Translations under genes and position numbers: made by a program
The notes under the pieces: generated by a model
Database searches by the model: none
Told to the model about the DNA's origin: nothing
What the model saw: only the letters and a program-made list of their open reading frames with translations
Source of the DNA: a virus
Direction: 5' to 3' (one strand)
IMG/VR virus record: IMGVR_UViG_3300046368_000687
Coordinates: 1 to 64,000 of that record
DNA: 64,000 nt
Part shown: positions 22,501 to 28,500 of the stretch, in pieces
Numbering within the stretch: the stretch's first letter is position 1
Layout: every line of letters starts with the position of its first letter

Positions 22501-24300
22501 GCTTCGCAGTTGACAAGTGGTACTGTTCCAGATGCACGTATAAGCTCAAGTAGTGTTGTACAACACCAAGCAGATATCACAGGCACAGGAACACTAGATA
22601 GTGGTGCAATTAGTAGTGGATTTGGCGCAATTAACATTGGTGCAGATGCACTTACTGCTACTGGTAGTGTAAGTCTTGGAGCAACTAGCTTCAATGATAA
22701 TAACATTACAAACGTAGGAAGTATTGCACTTGACACTATTGTTGCTGACAACGGATCTAGTATGAACTTTAGTAGTGCTACACAAGTTAATATTGATAAT
22801 GTTACACAATCAACAAGTAGTACAACAGGTGCTCTTATTGTCGATGGCGGACTTGGAATTGCAAAAGATGCATATTTTAATGGTACTATTAACGGCAACG
22901 GTAGCGGACTTACAAGTCTAAACGCAAGTAACATAGGATCAGGAACTGTTCCTAACGCACGTATTGATGGTACTTACAGTAACTTAACTGGAACAGGTGC
23001 TCTTGGCGCAGGTAGTATTACTAGCGGCTTCGGTAATGTTAACATTGGCACAAGCACATTTACTGGTAACGGTAGTGGACTTACAAGTGTAGATGCTACT
23101 ACACTAGACGGTATTGATAGCACAGCATTCTTGCGTAGTAATGCTGATGATACGTACACTGGGCTAATTACTGCAAACAGAAACGCCGATGAACAATTAA
23201 GATTGTCAACGCAAAGTTCAACTGGCAATCCGTACATGAGCTTCTATCAAGCAGGTACACGCAGAGCGTATATTCAATATGTAAACGGTAGTGCGCTAAG
23301 ACTGTATAATGATAGAACAGACGAGTATGTTGATATCAACAGTGGTGTAAATGGTTTAACATACACTGTAGGTGGAACTGCTTATAAGATTTGGCATGCA
23401 GGCAACGACGGCTCAGGTAGCGGACTTGATGCAGATACATTAGATGGTGTAAGCTCAGGCGCCTTCCTACGCAGCAATGCTAACGATAGTTTCAGTGGCA
23501 CACTAACAGGTGACGGTAGTATCAATATCACAGGCAACATTACTGGTGCAACTATTAATGGCGACGGTAGTGGACTAACAGGTGTTACAGCCGATAATGC
23601 TAACACACTAGATAGCTTAGATAGTACAGATTTCTTACGTAATAGTGCAACAGCACAAACTTCCAATATGTACATTAGAAATTCTTCGCCAACACTATAT
23701 TTACGTGATACTGATCACAGAAGTAGTATGATTCATTGTAACAGTAACATTTGGTACGTACTACGTGGTAACGGAAATGATAGTACAACATGGGAACAAA
23801 CAGACAGTCGTTGGCCACTTCAAATTAACCTCGGCGATAACAATATGACCACAGGTGGTAGTATCAATGCACGTACTGAGATCACTGCTTACGGTTCAGA
23901 TGAAAGACTAAAAGAAAACATCAAACCAATTGAAAACGCACTAGATAAAGTTAAGTCATTAGACGGTGTAACATACGATTGGATGGACAAAGTAGAAGAA
24001 GTTGGTTTCTTCCCAGAGCGTAGAAAAGACGAAGCAGGTGTTATTGCACAGCAGGTACAAAAAGTACTACCACAAGCTGTTGCACCAGCACCGTTTGATA
24101 GAGACTATGTTGTAGGAGAAGATGGCGGCGCAACAAGCGAAACTTATAGTGTTAGTGGCGAAGAATACTTAACTGTTAAGTATGAAAAACTTGCTCCATT
24201 GTTTATTGAAGCAATCAAAGAACAAGATGCTAAATTAGAAGCACAAGCAGCAGAGATTGCAGAATTGAAAGAAATGGTGAAAAAACTTCTAGATAAATAG
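13573..24300 (+). CDS. Giant tail fibre/adhesin with C-terminal S74 chaperone, 3575 aa
   Basis: Domains in order: an N-terminal IRHKRSAVAG attachment-like region; a beta-helix (about residues 160-430, IYVSAEQGNDANDG); three CxRD repeats shared with the preceding fibre; long beta-rich spacers; a YadA-head-like stretch with NNTALGFATL and NTALGYQALE (about 22.0-22.3 kb); and a C-terminal S74 intramolecular chaperone. In the last domain S3442-DERL-K3447 is the Ser/Lys pair used for self-cleavage in endosialidase-type fibres. A Lys/Glu coiled coil ends the protein. It is thus probably a trimeric fibre. The ATG at 13573 lies nine bases after AGGAGG; an in-frame TTG at 13567 is too close to it. Confidence 0.88.
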   Translation: MATRIRHKRSAVAGNQPSVAQLDSGELAINTADGKVYLLRDDNTVQDITKRIFENNTEVRVDDLADSASAEISMTVNGDEKMTVTNAGFNMKDDIDLEDFGKITFRESIASGEDGIGIQAPFNLPNSYDLTLPLVNGTVGQILKTDGFGNLAFSDPDIFGGNVIYVSAEQGNDANDGQSAPVKTIKRACKLASAIVYNPDGTVTGIRVNIKVAVGDYTEDNPLIIPDNVVVKGDGLRGCIVRPANANLDMFRVRNACYFGEFTFRDGVDDNQVPLITWDYATVFDDPNATDVTDRTEYTNLPDTKPTIVTSPYTQNCSIISFLGGSGAKIDGALVESPNVPRYNIEAENPVIGATPEQGKSMVANAYTMLSFGGTGWRLLNDAYAQIVSCFQIFLLNGVYTQSGGYCSITNSATNFGLYALRSSGYSPKAFEFDRAHVVSTGASDGKQTLTIVGINRDSPVEEFVLRYREPGYRFAHDLLQNKITQIATDTDTWIQGQIATANSGSSSIYAGFTYNEEKCRRDTRLLVDAIRHDAALNSNARTLTAALTYFNGRFPADIFAAQKDQHIDSFAQAKTFTAGIVQDATFTNRTNALWEEVIEILDNGSSTSAPGDELVDTRVLPTAINTDSGNAVAQLIANKLFLQKEITAWISSQVNSNTAPFFTGFNYNQAACENDVSKIVDALTYDLSTGGNLESLVAAQQYFVDGSSVYGTGQKLTTLAAWERLKTLVEQLIKEEAVSISTGNTETQDTSGTPATDTEANFAKTRIGEIIQHIETDAGLLADPIALDLTALSVSQTLQDDFIRLDAIGAANIAQRVTRYINQEIDTYKWYGFTYDRAKCIRDTKLIVEAVAKDTWDTGNRYSRSAGLSYFRANIADSTRSVFAGEELQTIAAIQQAAIYANAEIASKPQITTAIEDFVQSRFNIVSEAIRSPEEIPSPNEVSSEGDITNTFIPTPTTTNFNAATAVAVGTSVFTITGHGYANGQKLVYDNNGNISVGGLDDEQTYYAVVLDEDTFTLTFDDSLEFPVLLFANSVNTGTHIFRSDIIEFFVEEILSSHQTYQTLILESGAESYEFIAGRAIQGTTGSNNNSAFVASWEPAERRLVVSIEEVVVGSSVLRIQFDASSTITQDHASSPNSAITINEVQTKLGLGTSTFSITATDGSSSITNTGSLPEKQIWFHRPSIVNSSSHTWEFSGSGTDYNALPQNGGNTRGEFEQYEELPGRVYSSGTNELGDFKVGDFITAFNRTGNITFRNKVQVDELDALKLSLSDVAIEEISTDVNLGDDEIGGPSDARLTTQLAIRSFISNRLGGFVDKTVSTAAVPGAIVQLNVNGQLNGELIPATRQFTNTNTDGYNSRLLQADDIPAKDLSAGDIATENYEQIELTLSGNITALDGATITQPGVAGAIGYAKGNFQTSGNILVATIDGAWDATDDSLGAPWDFTNNLNLFVDGVDSGVHPTATGASTELIDNFFLKSSNTSQFLILDPAGTFNFTINTITSVARSSNIQTHITGTAHGLNVGNQVRVVCNEDETFNVNGEVLSTPTSTSFTIANTGIDFSTTSRTGDVFSIVTSADGGAQGAVTEERFGVCVNVDNANLTGGTGYTPTNGNVIYRNVSFTNVTGSGSGAKANITVTAGLVSDVDISAGGTGYAFGDRLSANAADIGGTGSNFEITIGAIENRAYVNIIGGELFVASQSSQDFVEDVDAVNTAFDIGLDNVRSINFLAGTLAGGGSVNYTDSRITVADHGFIDGDPVTYDTNGNVPIGGLLNERVYYAKRITDDIFEVYEDYSLLNQMEFLTTPLNNNHNFSLHQINITDDSVLVRNHGLTTGDAVRFNTLTDGSTSNALPNIAGDSMTDGSRFFVGSITTNSFTLHTLRSDALSSINGLVTNRTIIGTKGAGAARVTPSNVQVTGVVNTSSRIKSNWNTLAATNIDAENIISGTISPSRLSLAGVPNSDSFLRGDSSYQTVVQSIKKAATTDNPITLTGSSSNAEFYGDPVNIGISNVDLDPLGTFSSLGVSKFLQTQFDVNSNASGEVFIKDGVVDAGTLDGLDSAYFLNPSNLTSAVPVNRGGTNITTYAVGDLIYAQSAASLNPLNIGRRNTFLKSNGVTPEWGTALDLAEGLDVGSAKLSSSSTATGQIYNDNVTTVEIGGDAENVKIGKNSDSRNISNFVNTYEATNTQDVVVNLSDIAVDTASASSNGEKVLLFSDTTQIQFGMTVQGSGSIPANTTVTGITDEEVFLSNELTGSVLTATSITFTNTPITLGIRIGDTVIIASSTISNLDGQWPVIGATENATSFTIRTNINVNADPAVTQVGTISKENTIVLKNQNVVVGGGEFGTTPLPGLIKGEGGIGTDVSGGSLTLRPGISTGNATGADFIVETGEIGTTGEGLQTITERMRIDGEGIATFTGYTKFTDTTSVKIPVGTSAQRPGAGGVYVSSAQGQIRYNTDDSTFEGFDGTNWGSLGGVKDVDQDTLIRPETSAGADNDELDFLTAGTQRMQIGATGNLLFGASLNKFTVAYATGDTNIAGDVIVTGDLTINGTTTTLNSTTLQIDDKNIELGTVASPTDATADGGGITLKGATDHTITWSNANDSWDFSEHANLVSTKEYRINNTSVLSANTLGANVINSSLQNTGALDGGSITSGFGNIDIGSSNLTATGSVSLGATSFNDNSITNVGSLALDTISGDNGSSMNFASTTTVNIDKTTQASNTTSGALIVDGGVGIAKNLHVGGILTGNGSGLTTLNATNISSGTINDARLPTSQAGKTFTSDITVHGFNAGRGGASGTTNLMFGHGENLTSDAGHNTGIGGTSMTGALSGDNNTALGFATLSAATSVNNNTAIGADSQEQRTSIGDNNTSVGASTMANSTAGSANTALGYQALEIVTGDNNIVVGATSGRTLTSGDNNILLGYGIETAANTTSNFMQIGNATNNVLSVPGVNTTINTTNLTYSGSGGFSGVGTNLTALNASQLTSGTVPDARISSSSVVQHQADITGTGTLDSGAISSGFGAINIGADALTATGSVSLGATSFNDNNITNVGSIALDTIVADNGSSMNFSSATQVNIDNVTQSTSSTTGALIVDGGLGIAKDAYFNGTINGNGSGLTSLNASNIGSGTVPNARIDGTYSNLTGTGALGAGSITSGFGNVNIGTSTFTGNGSGLTSVDATTLDGIDSTAFLRSNADDTYTGLITANRNADEQLRLSTQSSTGNPYMSFYQAGTRRAYIQYVNGSALRLYNDRTDEYVDINSGVNGLTYTVGGTAYKIWHAGNDGSGSGLDADTLDGVSSGAFLRSNANDSFSGTLTGDGSINITGNITGATINGDGSGLTGVTADNANTLDSLDSTDFLRNSATAQTSNMYIRNSSPTLYLRDTDHRSSMIHCNSNIWYVLRGNGNDSTTWEQTDSRWPLQINLGDNNMTTGGSINARTEITAYGSDERLKENIKPIENALDKVKSLDGVTYDWMDKVEEVGFFPERRKDEAGVIAQQVQKVLPQAVAPAPFDRDYVVGEDGGATSETYSVSGEEYLTVKYEKLAPLFIEAIKEQDAKLEAQAAEIAELKEMVKKLLDK
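15109..16200 (+). repeat. Three CxRD repeats in the S74 fibre
   Basis: Three copies (YNEEKCRRDT, YNQAACENDV, YDRAKCIRDT) match the repeat family of the preceding 2711-aa protein, including the downstream D and the Y-F ending. The second copy has lost the R of the CxRD core. Sharing between two adjacent giant genes points to duplication or domain shuffling inside the locus. Confidence 0.8.
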
Positions 24301-24328
24301 GTTATAGCCGGATTTATTCGGCTATAAC
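24301..24328 (+). terminator. Hairpin after the S74 fibre gene
   Basis: A perfect 10-bp inverted repeat, GTTATAGCCG with CGGCTATAAC, encloses GATTTATT and starts right after the stop codon. There is no T tract, so it may be a weak terminator or an mRNA 3'-end stabiliser. A sigma70-type promoter starts two bases later. Confidence 0.6.
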
Positions 24329-24330
24329 AC

Positions 24331-24358
24331 TTGACAACTTTAAATAGTGTGTTACAAT
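24331..24358 (+). promoter_or_regulatory. Sigma70-type promoter
   Basis: A consensus -35 TTGACA (24331-24336) and a TACAAT -10 (24353-24358) are separated by 16 bases. Transcription would start near 24365, giving a very short leader with TTAGGAT before the ATG at 24378. It is unusual inside a block of late genes. Confidence 0.7.
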
Positions 24359-24377
24359 AAAGTAATTAGGATATTAA

Positions 24378-24542
24378 ATGGCACTACCATTAACAGGCGA
24401 AACGATTACAATGACGCAAATTAGGAACTACTTCGGTGGTTCTTCAACGCCGATTACTATGTCTGGGCTTGGTGCGTTTCTCGGAATTTCAGCAGGAACT
24501 ACTATTGCAATGAGTGCTACATTTGGTGGACAAGGATTATAA
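24378..24542 (+). CDS. 54-aa fibre-associated protein
   Basis: A short frame starts ATGGCACTACC and ends at TAA 24540-24542. The product begins MALPLTGETITMTQIRNYFG and continues with GGSSTPITMSGLGAFLGIS, ending ATFGGQGL. This matches a recurrent short phage module, often seen at the N-terminus of tail-fibre proteins (LPsSG.IslsqI...fGgss...sls), here standing alone. It lies behind its own sigma70-type promoter and 13 bases before the next gene. Its role is unknown. It may be a fibre cap or adaptor, or a leftover of a fibre gene. Confidence 0.65.
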   Translation: MALPLTGETITMTQIRNYFGGSSTPITMSGLGAFLGISAGTTIAMSATFGGQGL

Positions 24543-24555
24543 ATAGGAGCACACT

Positions 24556-24933
24556 ATGAAAAGTTTATACGAAGTTATTAATATTGACTTAGCAAATGAC
24601 TATACTAAAGAACGCAAAAAGGAAGTTACAACATCACTTAATCTTGATGAAGATCTTCAAGCAGAAGTTTTTGCAGTAATTGACGAAATGGATATTCCAA
24701 ATGATGACGAACGTCATCATTGGATTAACGTAATTGCACATAAAGCAGCATCTGACTTATTAACACTTGGTAAAGTACAGCCTGAAAATATGGTAGTTAT
24801 GAGTTCGCTATCAGAAGAAGATTTTACCGAAGCAGTAACTATTGCAGTTAAAAAAGCAAGAACACTAAACGACCAAACTGTTGCAGCAGAAGCAAATCTT
24901 AACGTAGATACTATTTCAGAAACTATTACTTAA
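24556..24933 (+). CDS. Unknown acidic 125-aa protein
   Basis: The protein (MKSLYEVINIDLANDY...) is helical and acidic, with Asp/Glu-rich and Ala-rich segments and no clear domain. It follows ATAGGAG and its stop overlaps the next ATG (TAATG), so it is coupled to the glycosyltransferase that follows. I do not recognise it. The context suggests it belongs with the glycosyltransferase pair, perhaps as a partner or a small virion protein. Confidence 0.6.
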   Translation: MKSLYEVINIDLANDYTKERKKEVTTSLNLDEDLQAEVFAVIDEMDIPNDDERHHWINVIAHKAASDLLTLGKVQPENMVVMSSLSEEDFTEAVTIAVKKARTLNDQTVAAEANLNVDTISETIT

Positions 24934-25508
24934 TGAAAATTGCAATATGTGTAGCGGCAAGAGATCTTGTCCATGCAGGATTTGCCTTGTCTTTAGCAAA
25001 GATAGCAAAAACAATTGATTGCGAATTATTACTTAACTTAGGTACTGTAATTCCTCAACAACGTAATCAGTTGATAAAAGAAGCACTTGAAAAACAGTGT
25101 TCTCATATTTTGTGGCTAGACAGCGACATGCATCTTCCTGAAAACACAGCATTGCAATTATTAAAACACGATAAAGAAATTGTAGCTGCCAGCTACAGTA
25201 CAAGGATGCCACCCTATCAAAGTGTAGCATTTACAGATTCTAACGACCTCTCTCTAAGACTAAATGAGTCAACAGGGCTGCACAAAGTTTGGGCAGTTGG
25301 TATGGGGTGCATGTTAGTAAACACAAAAGTATACGAATATCTAGATTGGCCATGGCATCAATATATTGAACACAAAGAATCGCAGTCGATAATGGGTGAA
25401 GATATATACTTTTGTAAAAATGCAAACGATGCAGGGTTTGACATTTATATCGATGCAACACTAAGTAAAAATGTTGCACATTACGGAACTAAGAGTTTTA
25501 AATTATGA
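24933..25508 (+). CDS. GT-A type glycosyltransferase, 191 aa
   Basis: The protein has the start of a GT-A fold (MKIAICVAARDL, a Rossmann-like strand), a Q-Q-R-N helix, and a DXD-type motif D63-S64-D65 (LWLDSDMHL), followed by AVGMGCMLVN and GEDIYFCKNANDAGF. The E/D-D pair near the end is where the acceptor base would sit in GT2-like enzymes. It lacks membrane segments. Its ATG overlaps the upstream stop and its stop overlaps the next start (ATGA), so it is tightly coupled to the 1471-aa repeat protein. Donor and acceptor are unknown. Confidence 0.8.
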   Translation: MKIAICVAARDLVHAGFALSLAKIAKTIDCELLLNLGTVIPQQRNQLIKEALEKQCSHILWLDSDMHLPENTALQLLKHDKEIVAASYSTRMPPYQSVAFTDSNDLSLRLNESTGLHKVWAVGMGCMLVNTKVYEYLDWPWHQYIEHKESQSIMGEDIYFCKNANDAGFDIYIDATLSKNVAHYGTKSFKL

Positions 25509-28500
25509 GAGCAGTTGACAGATTTGAACAACGAAGTAAAACAGTGTATAATGGACAAGATGTTTTAAAAAATCATTTTTTACATGGATATCCAAAGCAC
25601 TATACTGATGATACAATGGATTATAGTATTGTTGAACAATATAAAGACCACGACTACGTTTGGATTATTGATAAACGTATCGAAACACTTAGAACGTTTC
25701 CGTGGCATTTTAAACCTACTACCCTTGGCGAATACAAATTTCCATATGTATACAAACGTAGTAAAAGAATACTTAGTTGGGAAAAAGTTAAACTAGTACC
25801 AACAAAGCCTTATACAGATGTGTTTGAGGAAAAGCATATTTGTGCAAAATATGATGTACTTGCAGGTAAGACATCGTTTGATGTTTTCTACGGTATAACA
25901 TATGCAGAAGCACAAGAAAAAACTACAACTGATATGTTTTGGTTAGTTCCTGATGACGTTGAAGTAAGTGATTTTTTTAAGTTTACATACATGCCTGACG
26001 ATTGGAGTCAAAAGTATGTGCATGTATTTCGTAACGGAGACAAAGAAAACAAAGACGGAATTATACTTGCTCCAAAAAATTATACACCAACCGATAATGA
26101 ATTACTACACAGGTTTTATGCAGAGAAAAAAGAAATTAGTATTCTAGCAAGTAGACCAAAACCGTTTCCTGCATATTCATTTAGTACATATGAAGAATAT
26201 ACTAATGCTATTGATAATTTAGAAGTTGATATGTGTTGGTGGATACCTGATGATGTAGATATAAATTCTGAATTTGAGTTTATGTATATACCTCACAGCA
26301 ATCAATATGATAGACATATAAATCATGTCTTTTTAAACGGTGATAGTTACGATGGTGTTATGTTACTAAGCAAATATTGTAGAATTAGTGAGCGTGAATT
26401 CAGACATCGATTCTTAGGAGTAAAAAAAGAACACGAGGTAGTAGCAAGTCTGCCAAAAAAGTTTGATACGTTTGTAGTAAATAACTATTCAGATTACAAA
26501 CGTGCAATGAAGAATAGCAGAACAGAAATGTTCTGGAGTGTTCCAGATGATGTAAAATTAACAAACGATCTAAATTTATATTTTTCGCATCACGATATGT
26601 ATAATAGAAATATTACACATGTGTTTAAAAATAACAACACATATGACGGTGTAGCACTATGCAGTAAAAATATAGAAATTACTAGGAAAGAAATTGAACA
26701 CCGTTTTTATTCAGAAAAAAAAGAACACAACATAATCTATAGTACTCCAAAAACATTTGATTATTTTGAAATAGAAACATACGAAGATTATCTAGAAGCT
26801 AAAGAAAACTCAACAACTGATATGTTTTGGATGAGCAGTCCGCAACTTAGAATATATCAAAAGTGCTTAGACGAGTTTTACATTAGTCACCATAATATAA
26901 TTGATCGAAATCAAACTCATGCATTTTTGCACAGTTGTGATGATAAAATATGCTTCAACGGTGTTTTTCTTATACCTAAAAAAATTACACTTACTGAAAA
27001 CGAAATTTTACACAGACATCCTGTAAATAGAAAAGAACACAATACAGTGTTTAGTATACCAGCGCCATATGAGTATTTTCAAATTGACTCGTATGACGAA
27101 TACTTGTATGCACTTGAAAATTCTAAAACAGAAATGTTTTGGATGAGCAGTCGAAATATTAATACTAGTCAATTTGATTTTGATTTTGTTTTTAATCATA
27201 CAGACACATATGACAGAAATATAAACCATGCTTACCTGCACAAAATTGATGATAATGAATACTTGTTTAATGGTCTATTTTTATGTAGCAAAACTTGCAC
27301 ACTTACACAAAAAGAAGTTGAACACCGACATTTAGCAAAAGTAAAACAACATAGTACATTAGGTAGTACCGTAATTGTGTATAATAAATTTGTTATCGAT
27401 ACTTACGACGATTACTTATATGCACTTGAAAACTCTAAAACAGAAATGTTTTGGGGCGTTGGTAGTAACCTAAAAGACTATGACGATTTTGATTTTGATT
27501 TGTACTTTTCTCATAATAACAGTTATGATAGAACATCGAATCATGCGTTTTTAAATCAAGGTTACGAAAACGTTGATTATAATGGTTATTTTCTGTTTAG
27601 CAAACATAAGACAGTTACACAAAAAGAAATTGAACACAGGCATATTGTAAATGCAAAAGAATGGGATATTGTAGCAAGCTCATATGGCGACTATGATATA
27701 TGTTTTGTTGATACCTACGACGAATATTTAAAAGCAATGGACGAAAGTATTACTGAACTCTTTTGGGCTGTAAGTCGTAATATTAATATCGATAACTATG
27801 ATTTTGACTTAGCATTTGATCATCATAATACATACGATAGATTTCAAAATCATACATTTATTCACAATGCAAAAGGTCAACAAACACGCAACGGAGTATT
27901 TTTATTAAGTAAACATAAACCAATTACACAAAAAGAAATTGAACATAGACACTTAGTTGATGCTAAACATTGGGATATTGAAGCCAGTCAAGAATGCATT
28001 TATAATATGTTCCTTGTTGAAACTTATAACGATTACCTTGACGCAATGGAAAATAGCGATACTGAAATGTTTTGGGGATATAGTAATAATATCGATTTTT
28101 CAGAATTTGACGAAAGCGAATATTATTTTTCTCATGATAACTTTTATGATCGAAATATTAATCATACATTTGTACATTTGGTTGGAGACTTTGAATATCG
28201 CAATGGCATGTTTTTGTTTAGTAAACACGCACCAGTTACACAAAAAGAAATTGAACATAGGCATTTAGTAAAAGCAAAGCATTGGGACGATATTGCAAGT
28301 TTTCCTGTAAACTATCAAAAGTTTGTTATAAACAATTACAACGATTACTTAGCAGCTATGCAAAATTCAAAAACTGAAATGTTTTGGGCAATACCTAGTG
28401 ATGTTGAAGTTGATATTAATTTTGAATTTGATTTATACTTTACACATGATAATACTTACGATAGAAATATTACACATATCTTTAAAAACGGAGAACATTG

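Noticed and set aside
22230-22934. Leftward open frames of up to 234 codons, and others, across the giant fibre genes
   Set aside because: They lie opposite clear fibre domains, are Leu/Val/Pro-rich with no motif, and arise from Thr/Ser/Gly-rich repeats on the coding strand.
24292-24299. GATAAATA at the end of the S74 fibre gene as a late promoter
   Set aside because: It is the last codons of the gene and is followed by a hairpin and a better sigma70-type promoter. It may still be used, but nothing supports it specifically.
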